Assembly (NCBI GenBank): GCA_947243855.1
Contig: CAMXIK010000001.1
Span: 186,001 to 250,000, forward strand
Origin: an uncultured Lachnospiraceae bacterium
Lineage (GTDB): Bacteria; Bacillota; Clostridia; Lachnospirales; Lachnospiraceae
Length of the DNA: 64,000 nt
Direction of reading: 5' to 3'
A model generated the notes under the pieces. It searched no databases and was not told the DNA's origin. It saw nothing but the letters and a program-made list of their open reading frames with translations. Of the stretch, positions 42,302-51,147 are shown piece after piece. The position numbers were made by a program, and so were the translations under genes. The stretch's first letter is position 1, and every line of letters begins with the position of its first letter.

Positions 42302-43522
42302 ATGTTTAGTTATATCAAATCTGATTTGAAGAGAAGACGGGCGGCAAATCTGGTTACGACAGGAATCAGTTTTATGCTGGTGCTTCTTTTAAACCTGTAT
42401 TTCGGGAGCATACGCAGTTATCAAACACAGTTGACGGAACTGGCGGAGAATGTGCCGATTTTTTGTCAAGTGACCAATCTGAACGGCACGCTGGGAAATG
42501 GTCTGTTTATCTCGGAACGGGTGGTGGAGGCGTTGGAGCAGTCCAGTCAGGTAAAGGACTTGTCATATATGACGGTTATGATGGCTGGGGAAGGAGATTT
42601 TCAGGAGGCCGAATATTCCAAGCATTTAAACTTGTATGTGGCGGGTGCGAACAATGCGGAAGCGGTGGGAGAACTCACTAACGATATGATACATATGGAG
42701 TCGCAGGATGCGGATTCCTTTTTTGCCTCTGACAAAATGGAGTGCATCGTCAACGAGAAGGAGCTTGCAAAACGGGGATGGAAGGTCGGGGATCAAATTA
42801 CCTTGAAATGTTATTATTACGATCCCGCCAGTGAATTTCATAAAGTCGACATTCATCCTATGGGCGGCGTGGCGGAGGTTACCGTTGTGGGAACGATGGA
42901 AGAAACGACGGGTAAGACCAATGCCATCAGGACGGATGTGGTGATTCCCGGAAAGACGGCGAGAAATCTGTTTGCACAGTTTGGGCTTAGTTTTTTTGCA
43001 GACATGGTTACCTTTCATGTGAGAAATCCGCTTCAGTTGAACAGCTTTAAGGAGGAGATGCGCGATATTGGTTTGATGGAGACGTCCGCTGAGGCGGGGG
43101 ATTCCTACACTGGCCGCGCGCTGACAGTCCGTGACGGCGATTTTATTGCCAGCGCTACGCATTTAAGGCGTTCCATAGAACTGCTGCAGTCTTTTTTGCC
43201 GGCGGTGTGCATTCTTGTCTTGCTGATCGGTTACGTGGTGAGTTATCTTGCCGGCAATAGCAGGAGGGAAGAGTTTGCCCTTATGCGTCTGCAGGGCGTG
43301 AAGAAGTTTCAGGCGGCGTTTCTGTTTCTGGCGGAGCAGATGCTGTTGGTTTTGATAGGAAATGTGGTGGGAGATCTGGCGGCGGCGCCGATTGTGGAGA
43401 CGCTTTCCGGGCTGTTTGTTGTGAACGGCGTGCTGCTGGCTGCATACTTGATTGGCGCGGCGGCAGCTTACGGACGGATGAGCAGGGGAAGCGTGGTATA
43501 TCTGTTGTCTGCACAACATTAA
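42302..43522 (+). CDS. ABC transporter permease, FtsX/MacB type
   Basis: A 406-residue permease with four helices: one at the N-terminus (NLVTTGISFMLVLLLNLYFGSI), a large extracytoplasmic MacB-like domain (about 45-295) and three helices at the C-terminus (LPAVCILVLLIGYVVSYLAGN; LAEQMLLVLIGNVVGDLAAAPIV; VLLAAYLIGAAAAYG). The cytoplasmic coupling segment RREEFALMRLQGVKKFQ is typical of FtsX-type permeases. GGGGAG precedes the ATG. It is first in a permease-ATPase-permease operon. Cargo is unknown; lipoprotein, peptide or toxin handling are all possible for this class. Confidence 0.88.
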   Translation: MFSYIKSDLKRRRAANLVTTGISFMLVLLLNLYFGSIRSYQTQLTELAENVPIFCQVTNLNGTLGNGLFISERVVEALEQSSQVKDLSYMTVMMAGEGDFQEAEYSKHLNLYVAGANNAEAVGELTNDMIHMESQDADSFFASDKMECIVNEKELAKRGWKVGDQITLKCYYYDPASEFHKVDIHPMGGVAEVTVVGTMEETTGKTNAIRTDVVIPGKTARNLFAQFGLSFFADMVTFHVRNPLQLNSFKEEMRDIGLMETSAEAGDSYTGRALTVRDGDFIASATHLRRSIELLQSFLPAVCILVLLIGYVVSYLAGNSRREEFALMRLQGVKKFQAAFLFLAEQMLLVLIGNVVGDLAAAPIVETLSGLFVVNGVLLAAYLIGAAAAYGRMSRGSVVYLLSAQH

Positions 43523-43556
43523 AGGAAGTGTAAGAACAGGGGAGGGAAGGGAAACT

Positions 43557-44234
43557 ATGGGTAACATGATAGAAGCGGAAAAGATCGGCTATGTATATCA
43601 ATCAAAATACCAGAAAACAAAAGCGCTGACGGAGGTAAGCTGTTCCTTCGAACAGGGCAGGGTCTATGCGATCACGGGAAAGTCCGGCAGCGGTAAGAGT
43701 ACCTTCCTTTCCCTGCTGGCAGGGCTTGATGTGCCAACGGAAGGGAACCTTTATATCGACGGAAAGGAGATTCGGGAAATAGACCGGGATGCGTACCGAA
43801 TGAATCAGGCTTCCGTGATCTATCAAGCGTTCCATTTGTTTCCCCTTCTCACAGTGTTAGAGAACGTGATGTTTCCCATGGAGCTGCAGCATGTGGCGAA
43901 AAAGGAAAGGAAGGAGCGGGCACAGGCGTATTTGTCCAAAGTGGGTCTGCCCGACGCCCTGTACGGGAAGATGCCGAATATGATCAGCGGCGGCGAACAG
44001 CAGCGGGTGGCCATTGCCAGAGCCATGGCTTCCGGGGGTCAGATTCTTTTGGCGGACGAGCCTACGGGAAATCTGGACAGTCAGAATGAGGCTGTGATCG
44101 TGGAGCTGCTTTGCAAAATGGCCCACGAGGAAAACTATGCAGTGATCGTGGTGACCCATAATGACAAAGTGGCCGAGGCGGCGGATGTAGTCTACGGGAT
44201 GTCAGATGGGCGCTTGGAGGTGGTGCGCGGATGA
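43557..44234 (+). CDS. ABC transporter ATP-binding protein (LolD/MacB type)
   Basis: A 225-residue ATPase with Walker A GKSGSGKST, Q-loop VIYQAFHLFPLLTVLENVMFPME, signature SGGEQQR, Walker B ILLADEPTGNLD and H-loop VVTHND. The ADEPTGNLDSQ extension is standard for MacB/FtsE/LolD ATPases that serve FtsX-type permeases. It sits between the two permease genes and overlaps the second by 4 bases (ATGA). Confidence 0.95.
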   Translation: MGNMIEAEKIGYVYQSKYQKTKALTEVSCSFEQGRVYAITGKSGSGKSTFLSLLAGLDVPTEGNLYIDGKEIREIDRDAYRMNQASVIYQAFHLFPLLTVLENVMFPMELQHVAKKERKERAQAYLSKVGLPDALYGKMPNMISGGEQQRVAIARAMASGGQILLADEPTGNLDSQNEAVIVELLCKMAHEENYAVIVVTHNDKVAEAADVVYGMSDGRLEVVRG

Positions 44235-46099
44235 GAAACAGCTTAAAACAGATGATGCGCACGCCTGTACGTACGATTTTATTTCTCGGCCTGATGATAT
44301 TTGCGGCGCTTTTAATGACGCTGGGCGCCTGTATTTGGCTGAAAGGGACGCGCACGATGGCACAGTATGAGGATCGCTTTATGACTGTCGGGACGGTGCG
44401 GCAGATACCGGATTCCTTTGAGCAGGAGCTTGTTTGGAACGCGGAGACAAAAGATTATGAAGTGAAGAAAAACGCACAGTACAGTCATTACTATACGCCG
44501 GAGGATCTGCTTTTCGATGGGGCGGCGTATATCGCCGGGCCGGAGCAGAGGGCGTTTTATATCTCATATCAGCCGGAATATGTAACGATGTCAAAAAGCA
44601 TGGGGGATGGAATTGGGTGGGCAACCCTGTTTGCGGAGTTTTCTCCCGTGGAGGATTGTATGCCGGACGAGTCGGTGAAGATTGAGATCACGAAGGTGAT
44701 CGGCGGCGATCCCCGTCTGGAGGGCGTGGTGGATTACTTCTGCGACCATCATAATCCGACACCGGAAATGCTATACAAGGATAAGACTTATGTGGCGATG
44801 ATGGGACATCAGGCTTCTTATATACACGGCAGGGCCTATGAGGAGAAAATGCAGTCGAAAGACGAGGTATATATCGGTCTGGAGATGGTGCCGTTCTCGT
44901 TGGAATCAGACCTTCTCCTGCCGGACGGAAGCCGGCCGGAGGATGTGTTCCGGAGCGGACAGAAGATTTTTGAAGTCACAGACGGCTTTTATGAGACGGA
45001 GGCTGGGCGTAGAATCCTGAATCTGGCGCAGACGGCATTGCTTTGGCGTGACTGCCAGCCGGTTACGGGCACGAACCAGACTTCCCTGCTGATGCCTTTT
45101 TACAACGGAATGGCTTATATCTGCGAAGGGCGGGATATCAGTGAGGAGGAGTACGAAAAGGGAAGTAAGGTGTGCCTTGCGCCGAAAGCCTTTATGGAAA
45201 ACAACGGGCTGTCTCTTGGCGATTCGGTGAAGGTGCGGCTGCGGTATACGGACAGGAAGATGAATGCGGGAAGAAAATTCTGGCTGGAAGGAAGTATCAA
45301 TTTTTATACGGGACTGGTGGATACCGACGGCAATCCCCTCGAAGTGTTCGAGACCTCCGAGTATACGGTGGTGGGAATTTATGATGTCGCTTTCAGCGAT
45401 GCGGAGAGCAAGTTTGCGCCGGGGGCGGACGAGCTGGTCGTGCCCATGGAGTCCATTGAGGCGCGGGACGGTGTGAACCTGATAAACTGCGGGCCTATGA
45501 CGGACACGACAGCTTCTTTCCGGATTCCCAATGGGAGCATTGACGAGTTTTTGCGGGGGTGGGCGGCGTGCGGCACGGATAAATTGGAGTTTACCTTCTA
45601 TGATATGGGATATTCCCGGTTAAAGGAGGGAATCGATAACATGAAAGTCGTTTCCCTTGTGCTGCTGGCGGCCGGGGTGATTTTAACTGTGCTTTTGCTG
45701 TTCTTTTTCAGTCATTTGTTTATCACAAAGCAGGCGCAGCGGACAGCCGTCGAGCGGTCTCTCGGTATGCGCAAAGCAGCCTGCCGCTGGTCGATGTTAT
45801 CGGGGTTTGCCCTGTTGGTTTTGCTGGGGAGTGTGCTTGGGGCTGTGTCGGGCTTTAGGATTTCTGCTAAAGTTTCCGCAGCCAATGCAGGAGAGACTTA
45901 CTATGAGACGGCTTATACGGCGGGAGCGACCAATTTGGATCATGAAATCGCGGTGGAGGAAGCGGCGGACAGCGCAATGCCAGCAGTATGTTGTACGTTG
46001 TTCATTGTGGCAGCCGGGGTGACGATCGGCTGGGGAAAGATGAACAGAAGTTTGAGGCGTGAGCCTATGCAGCTTCTGGCGGAGAGGGCGGAGCAATAA
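44231..46099 (+). CDS. ABC transporter permease, FtsX/MacB type (large)
   Basis: A 622-residue partner permease with the same layout as the first: one N-terminal helix (ILFLGLMIFAALLMTLGACIW), a large extracytoplasmic region (about 40-470, containing the usual LGDSVKVRLRY and EYTVVGIYDVAFSD elements of MacB-like cores) and three C-terminal helices (VSLVLLAAGVILTVLLLFFFSHLFI; LSGFALLVLLGSVLGAVSGF; AVCCTLFIVAAGVTIGWG). The coupling segment reads AQRTAVERSLGMRKAACRWS. The two permeases presumably form a heterodimer. larE begins 32 bases later, so read-through is possible. Confidence 0.88.
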   Translation: MRNSLKQMMRTPVRTILFLGLMIFAALLMTLGACIWLKGTRTMAQYEDRFMTVGTVRQIPDSFEQELVWNAETKDYEVKKNAQYSHYYTPEDLLFDGAAYIAGPEQRAFYISYQPEYVTMSKSMGDGIGWATLFAEFSPVEDCMPDESVKIEITKVIGGDPRLEGVVDYFCDHHNPTPEMLYKDKTYVAMMGHQASYIHGRAYEEKMQSKDEVYIGLEMVPFSLESDLLLPDGSRPEDVFRSGQKIFEVTDGFYETEAGRRILNLAQTALLWRDCQPVTGTNQTSLLMPFYNGMAYICEGRDISEEEYEKGSKVCLAPKAFMENNGLSLGDSVKVRLRYTDRKMNAGRKFWLEGSINFYTGLVDTDGNPLEVFETSEYTVVGIYDVAFSDAESKFAPGADELVVPMESIEARDGVNLINCGPMTDTTASFRIPNGSIDEFLRGWAACGTDKLEFTFYDMGYSRLKEGIDNMKVVSLVLLAAGVILTVLLLFFFSHLFITKQAQRTAVERSLGMRKAACRWSMLSGFALLVLLGSVLGAVSGFRISAKVSAANAGETYYETAYTAGATNLDHEIAVEEAADSAMPAVCCTLFIVAAGVTIGWGKMNRSLRREPMQLLAERAEQ

Positions 46100-46131
46100 G
46101 TCCGATTTGAATGGGTGTGGAGGTGAGCAGG

Positions 46132-46878
46132 GTGAATCTGCCTGAATTTTTCACGGAAAATCCGAAAACGGCGCTGGCCTTTTCAGGCGGCGTGGACTCG
46201 GCCTATCTGTTGTACGCGGCGAAAGCGGCGGGGGCTGATGTGCGCGCTTACTATGTAAAAAGCGCGTTTCAACCTAGGTTTGAATTGGAGGATGCGAAGC
46301 GGCTTGCCGATCAGCTTGCGGCGGATCTGCGGATTTTAGAGGCGGATATTCTTGCTTGCGGGGCGGTTGCGGCCAATCCGCCCGACCGTTGTTACCATTG
46401 TAAAAAAATCATTTTTCAGACCATTGCCGAGGCGGCGCGGGCGGACGGATACACGGTTTTATTAGACGGCACAAACGCTTCCGACGAGGAAGGCGACCGC
46501 CCGGGGATGCGGGCGCTTCGGGAGCTTTCCGTGAGATCGCCGCTGCGGGAGTGCGGCATGACAAAGGCGGAGATTCGCAGGCGTTCTAAGGAGGCAGGGC
46601 TTTTTACATGGGAGAAACCGGCCTACGCCTGTCTGGCCACACGGATTCCGACGGGGGAACCGGTTACGGAGGAAAAGCTTGCGGTCACAGAAGCCGCAGA
46701 AGAGTATTTGTTTTCTCTGGGGTTTACGGATTTCAGGGTGCGCAGATTCGGGGAGGCGGCCAGATTACAGTTTCCGGCGGCACAGCTTCCCATGGCGCTT
46801 ACAAAGCGGGAGCAGATTGCGGCGGAACTGAAACGGTATTATCAGGCTGTTTTATTGGATATGGAGGCGAGGGAATGA
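46132..46878 (+). CDS. larE: Sulfur transferase LarE (nickel-pincer cofactor)
   Basis: PP-loop ATPase that adenylates and then sulfurates the pyridinium biscarboxylate precursor of the nickel-pincer nucleotide cofactor. 248 residues from GTG 46132, chosen because GGAGG lies 8 bases before it; ATG 46111 is the alternative. The ATP motif SGGVDS is near residue 20. CYHCKK near 88 and ACLATRIP near 170 provide three cysteines. Some LarE enzymes use a single sacrificial cysteine, while others with this CxxC plus Cys set are reported to carry a 4Fe-4S cluster; this protein looks like the latter. It overlaps larB by 4 bases. Confidence 0.94.
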   Translation: MNLPEFFTENPKTALAFSGGVDSAYLLYAAKAAGADVRAYYVKSAFQPRFELEDAKRLADQLAADLRILEADILACGAVAANPPDRCYHCKKIIFQTIAEAARADGYTVLLDGTNASDEEGDRPGMRALRELSVRSPLRECGMTKAEIRRRSKEAGLFTWEKPAYACLATRIPTGEPVTEEKLAVTEAAEEYLFSLGFTDFRVRRFGEAARLQFPAAQLPMALTKREQIAAELKRYYQAVLLDMEARE

Positions 46879-47627
46879 ACGATTACAGAGAAATTTTGGA
46901 GCAGGTGAGGGACGGCGCGCTTTCCGTGGAGGATGCGCTTCTTGCGATCAAAAAGAAACCCTTCGAGGATATTGGCTACGCCAAGGTCGACCTTCACAGA
47001 GGCGTCAGGCAGGGAGCGCCGGAGGTGATTTTCGGAGCGGGGAAAAAGGCGTCGCAGATAGCCGGCATTATAGACGGCATGAAAAAGAACGGGCTGGAAC
47101 GGATTCTGATTACGAGACTTTCCGAAAAAAAAGCCGGGAAGGTAAAAAAAACACTGGAAATGACCTATTATAAGGAGGCGCGGGTCGGCATCGTAGGCGG
47201 GATGCCAAAGCCAAGCGGCATAGGAAAAATTGTGGTCGCTACCGGAGGGACTTCGGATATTCCCGTTGCGGAAGAGGCGGCGCTTACCGCCGAGATTCAC
47301 GGCAGCGAGGTGGTGAGGCTTTACGATGTGGGGGTAGCCGGACTACACCGCCTGCTGGCTCATATGGACGAGATTATGAGCGCGTCGGTGATTATCGCCA
47401 TTGCGGGCATGGAGGGGGCGCTTGCCAGTGTGATTGGCGGACTGGCGGATTGCCCGGTTATTGCGGTGCCGACAAGCGTTGGCTATGGCGCGTCCATGAA
47501 CGGCGTTTCCGCCCTCTTGTCCATGTTAAATTCCTGCGCCAGCGGCGTTTCCGTGGTAAATATCGACAACGGATTCGGGGCCGGGTACTTGGCGAGTATG
47601 ATAAATTGTAGAAAGGACGGCATATGA
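46875..47627 (+). CDS. larB: Nickel-pincer cofactor carboxylase/hydrolase LarB
   Basis: Converts nicotinic acid adenine dinucleotide to pyridinium biscarboxylate mononucleotide with CO2, the first cofactor step. 250 residues from ATG 46875 (ATGA overlap with larE; the track start at 46608 lies inside larE). The PurE-like C-terminal domain is visible as IVVATGGTSDIPVAEEAALTAEIHGSEVVRLYDVGVAGLHRLLAH, IIAIAGMEGALASVIGGLADCPVIAVPTSVGYGAS and NIDNGFGAGYLA. It overlaps larC by 4 bases, so larE-larB-larC are translationally chained. Confidence 0.95.
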   Translation: MNDYREILEQVRDGALSVEDALLAIKKKPFEDIGYAKVDLHRGVRQGAPEVIFGAGKKASQIAGIIDGMKKNGLERILITRLSEKKAGKVKKTLEMTYYKEARVGIVGGMPKPSGIGKIVVATGGTSDIPVAEEAALTAEIHGSEVVRLYDVGVAGLHRLLAHMDEIMSASVIIAIAGMEGALASVIGGLADCPVIAVPTSVGYGASMNGVSALLSMLNSCASGVSVVNIDNGFGAGYLASMINCRKDGI

Positions 47628-48853
47628 AAACATTATATTTAGATTGCAGTATGGGAGCGGCGGGAGATATGCTCACGGCGGCGCTGCTGGAGCTTTTGCC
47701 AGATCAGGAAAAGACGGCGGCGGAGCTAAACGGCCTTGGGATTCCCGGCGTAACTTATGTGTGCGAGGCGGCAAGCAAATGCGGCATCGGCGGGACGCAT
47801 GTTTCGGTGCGGGTGCACGGACAGGAAGAAACCGAGGAGATGCACGACGGCGGCCATGATCATGAGCACAACCATGAGCATCACCATGACGGCGGCCACG
47901 ATCATGGTCATCATCATCACAGCGGGATGCACGAGATTGGGCATATTGTAGGGGAGCTTCCGGTTTCCGAGCGCATCAGAAAGGATATTATGGCGGTGTT
48001 CGGGCTGATTGCGGAGGCGGAAAGCCATGTGCATGGGGTGCCCGTGACCGAAATTCATTTTCATGAGGTTGGGACCATGGACGCGGTGGCGGATATCGCG
48101 GCGGTCTGTGTGCTGATGGATAGGCTGGCGCCGGATCAGGTCATCGTTTCTCCCGTGCATGTGGGAAGCGGACAGGTGAAATGCGCCCACGGTATCCTGC
48201 CTGTTCCCGCGCCCGCTACGGCCTATATCCTAAAGGATGCGCCGATTTACGGGGGAGAGATTCGCGGGGAGCTTTGTACGCCTACGGGAGCTGCGCTGTT
48301 AAAATATTTTGCCAGCCGTTTCGGGGCGATGCCTGTGATGCGCGCCTCTGTCATTGGCTATGGGATGGGAAAGAAGGATTTTCCGGCCGCGAACTGCGTG
48401 CGCGCCCTTTTGGGGGAGAGCGGCGAGATGGGAGATATGGTGGCGGAGCTTGCCTGCAATGTGGATGACATGACCCCGGAGTCGGTGGGGTATGCGATGG
48501 AAGTTTTTTTTAAGGCGGGGGCGCTTGAGGTATACACCACGCCAGCAGGAATGAAGAAATCCAGACCGGGCGTTGTGCTGCATGTGATGTGCAGGGAGGA
48601 TAAAAAAGACGAGATGGCGGCGCTTATGTTCAAACATACCACAACCATCGGCATCAGGGAAAATAGTTCAAAACGGTATACGCTGAAACGTTCTGTGGAG
48701 ACGGTACAGACTCCGTTCGGGGAAGTGCGTAAGAAAATCTCTACTGGCTACGGCGTGAAGAAGGAGAAGTATGAGTATGAAGATTTGGCACGCATTGCTA
48801 CGCAGCGGGGAATGGCCATCAGAGAAGTATTGGCGGCGCTGCCGCGGCTTTAA
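47624..48853 (+). CDS. larC: Nickel insertion protein LarC, single reading frame
   Basis: CTP-dependent nickel-inserting cyclometallase that completes the cofactor. 409 residues in one frame, whereas in some lactobacilli LarC1 and LarC2 are joined by programmed frameshifting. The N-terminus LYLDCSMGAAGDMLTAALLELL is diagnostic. A nickel-buffer-like His/Asp stretch (HDHEHNHEHHHDGG-type, about residues 75-105) follows, then VTEIHFHEVGTMDAVADIAAVC and a C-terminal PESVGYAMEVFFKAGALEVYTTPAGMKKSRPG. The last 83 bases overlap the next ORF in another frame. Confidence 0.95.
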   Translation: MKTLYLDCSMGAAGDMLTAALLELLPDQEKTAAELNGLGIPGVTYVCEAASKCGIGGTHVSVRVHGQEETEEMHDGGHDHEHNHEHHHDGGHDHGHHHHSGMHEIGHIVGELPVSERIRKDIMAVFGLIAEAESHVHGVPVTEIHFHEVGTMDAVADIAAVCVLMDRLAPDQVIVSPVHVGSGQVKCAHGILPVPAPATAYILKDAPIYGGEIRGELCTPTGAALLKYFASRFGAMPVMRASVIGYGMGKKDFPAANCVRALLGESGEMGDMVAELACNVDDMTPESVGYAMEVFFKAGALEVYTTPAGMKKSRPGVVLHVMCREDKKDEMAALMFKHTTTIGIRENSSKRYTLKRSVETVQTPFGEVRKKISTGYGVKKEKYEYEDLARIATQRGMAIREVLAALPRL

Positions 48854-50384
48854 GGCGGCGTATCATAAAATATGCCTGTTAGGAATGGCAGTCATGGTTT
48901 TCTGCACGGCCTGCGGCGGACAGGAGGAAACTAACACATTAATCTATGCCAGCGGAGACTATACCCGCATCAATCCGGCCATGGATGAACATGGAGAAAT
49001 CAATCTTCTTCTCTTTGACGGCCTTACGGCTCACAACGGGGACAACGAGGTCGTTCCTGCGTTAGCAAAAAGCTGGGAGTTCGACGAAGCTTCCAGCACC
49101 TATACCTTTCATCTGGAAGAAGGCGTCAAGTGGCATGACGGAGAGCCGTTTACGGCGGAGGATGTAAAGTTTACGATTGAGGCCATTATGGACCCGGAAA
49201 ACGCTTCCGAAAACGCGCCAAACTATGAGGATGTGGAGGAGATCAGGGTTGTGGATGAGACAACCGTAGCCTTTCGTCTGGCGGCGCCCAATGTGGCTTT
49301 TTTAGACTATATGACGATGGCGGTACTGCCCAAACATCTGCTTGAAGGAGAGAACATGCAGGAGGCGGACTTTTTCCGTTCGCCAGTAGGGACAGGGCCG
49401 TATAGGCTGGAAAGCTGGGATGCGGGACAGTTGATCGTTCTGACTAAGAATGAGCATTATTTCCGGGGAACGCCTCACATAGAGCGGGTGATTTTTAAAA
49501 TTGTTACGGACGACAACGCGAAGGCGTTACAGATGGAGGCGGGCGAGGTGGATTTGGCGCTTCTTACGCCCAAGGCGGCACAGTCCTTTGCGGACAGGGA
49601 GGGATATATCTGCTACGACATGGAGACTTCCGATTATCGGGGGATTCTCTTTAATTTCCAACATGCGTTTTGGCAGAAAAACAGGGATATCATTCCGGCG
49701 GTCTGCTATGCTATCGACAGGCAGGCGATTATTGACGCGGTGCTTCTGGGGCAGGGAATGCCCGCCTACGGGCCGCTGCAGCGCAATGTTTATAACAATG
49801 AAAAGGTAGAACAGTACGCTTATAATCCGCAAAAAGCGAGAGAGGTCTTGGAGGAGGCTGGCTGCACGCTGGGGGAGGATGGTTTTTACGAGAGGGATGG
49901 AGAAAAACTTTCGTTTGTGATCAGCGTGGGCGCGGGCGACCAAGTGCGCATCGATATGGCGCAGGCGGCGGCGCAGCAGATCAGCCAGATCGGGATCGAA
50001 TGCAAGGTGGAGATTCCCACCCGCATCGATTGGGAAAAGCAGATGGCCTATCTGATCGGCTGGGGAAGTCCTTTCGACGCGGACGATCATACATATAAAG
50101 TGTTTGGCACGGGCAAGGGGGCAAATTACAGCGGCTATTCCAACGAGGCGGTGGACCGGTATCTGACGCAGGCAAGAGCGTCCGATGATCCTAAGGTGCG
50201 GGCGGATGCCTACGACCGCTTTCAGGAAGAGCTTGCCAAAGACCCGGCCTACGCCTTTATCTGCTATATCGACGCCAATTATGTGGCGGACGCCTCGATT
50301 CACGGCATTTCCAAGGACACGGTGATGGGGCATCACGGCGTTGGTATTTTCTGGAACATTGAGGACTGGACGATAGGAGAGTGA
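48771..50384 (+). CDS. ABC substrate-binding lipoprotein, nickel/peptide class
   Basis: Family 5 solute-binding lipoprotein, up to 537 residues. The ATG at 48771 has AAGGAG in front but overlaps larC by 83 bases. It gives an unusually long N-region (about 35 residues) before the hydrophobic core ICLLGMAVMVF and lipobox FCTAC; ATG 48777 and 48885 are alternatives. The mature part has the standard GLTAHNGDNEVVPALAKSWEFDEASSTYTFHLEEGVKWHDGEPFTAEDVKFT and RSPVGTGPYRLESW. Immediately behind larEBC, so nickel (or a nickel chelate) is the likely ligand, but oligopeptide binding is not excluded. Confidence 0.88.
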   Translation: MSMKIWHALLRSGEWPSEKYWRRCRGFKAAYHKICLLGMAVMVFCTACGGQEETNTLIYASGDYTRINPAMDEHGEINLLLFDGLTAHNGDNEVVPALAKSWEFDEASSTYTFHLEEGVKWHDGEPFTAEDVKFTIEAIMDPENASENAPNYEDVEEIRVVDETTVAFRLAAPNVAFLDYMTMAVLPKHLLEGENMQEADFFRSPVGTGPYRLESWDAGQLIVLTKNEHYFRGTPHIERVIFKIVTDDNAKALQMEAGEVDLALLTPKAAQSFADREGYICYDMETSDYRGILFNFQHAFWQKNRDIIPAVCYAIDRQAIIDAVLLGQGMPAYGPLQRNVYNNEKVEQYAYNPQKAREVLEEAGCTLGEDGFYERDGEKLSFVISVGAGDQVRIDMAQAAAQQISQIGIECKVEIPTRIDWEKQMAYLIGWGSPFDADDHTYKVFGTGKGANYSGYSNEAVDRYLTQARASDDPKVRADAYDRFQEELAKDPAYAFICYIDANYVADASIHGISKDTVMGHHGVGIFWNIEDWTIGE

Positions 50385-50391
50385 AAGATAA

Positions 50392-51147
50392 ATGGATGTG
50401 CTGACAGTCAAAGATTTGTCGGTCAGTTTTTACAGGGAGTCGGGCGAGATCGAGGCTGTAAAACATGTTAGTTTTTCCTTGCGTCCGGGCGAAATTCTGG
50501 TTATTATGGGAGATACCGGGTGTGGGAAAAGCGTGCTTTGTAAGAGCATTGTCAAGCTGTTACCGGATATCGCTAAGATCAAGACGGGACAGATACTTTT
50601 TCAGGGAAAAGAGATTACCGGTTATTCGGAGAAGGAAATGCAGAAGCTGCGCGGCGCGTCTTTTTCCATGATCTTTCAAAATCCGATGACAGCCCTGAAC
50701 CCCTGCATGAGCGTGGGCGCGCAGATTGCCGAGGCAGTACGCCTGCGAAGCCCGGAACTGTCCCGCAGGGAACGATGGGATAGGGTGATAGAGCTTCTGG
50801 AATTGGTGGGGATCGACCGCGCCAAAGAGCGGGCAGGGCAGTACCCGTTCCACTTTTCCGGCGGTATGGCGCAGCGGTGTGTGATTGCCATTGCGCTGGC
50901 GGCAGATCCGGCGGTGTTGTTTGCGGATGAGCCGACTACCTCTCTGGATGAAGGGATGCAGGAGCAGATTTTGGCGTTGTTATTGGAGCTGCGGGAAAAG
51001 CTGGGAATGGCTGTGATCTTAATTACCCACAATCCCAAGGTGGCGGCGCGGGTGGCGGACCGGGCAGCCCTGATGCGCGATGGGGAACTTTACAGGATTG
51101 GAGATACGGAGGAAATCTTTGAGGAGATCATATATAACAATTATTGA
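50392..51147 (+). CDS. ABC importer ATP-binding protein (NikD/DppD type)
   Basis: A 251-residue ATPase with Walker A MGDTGCGKSVL, Q-loop MIFQNPMTALNPCMSVGAQI (typical of Opp/Nik ATPases), signature FSGGMAQR, Walker B VLFADEPTTSLD and H-loop LITHNP. It lacks the C-terminal extension with iron-sulfur or regulatory cysteines that DppD/OppD-type proteins of about 330 residues have, so it is close to NikD size. Only one such ATPase is encoded in the operon. NikABCDE-type importers normally have two. Confidence 0.92.
   Translation: MDVLTVKDLSVSFYRESGEIEAVKHVSFSLRPGEILVIMGDTGCGKSVLCKSIVKLLPDIAKIKTGQILFQGKEITGYSEKEMQKLRGASFSMIFQNPMTALNPCMSVGAQIAEAVRLRSPELSRRERWDRVIELLELVGIDRAKERAGQYPFHFSGGMAQRCVIAIALAADPAVLFADEPTTSLDEGMQEQILALLLELREKLGMAVILITHNPKVAARVADRAALMRDGELYRIGDTEEIFEEIIYNNY

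Noticed and set aside
47846-47925. Repetitive CATGAC/CATCAC stretch as a possible DNA repeat
   Set aside because: It encodes the His-rich nickel-binding loop of LarC; the repetition follows from codon use.
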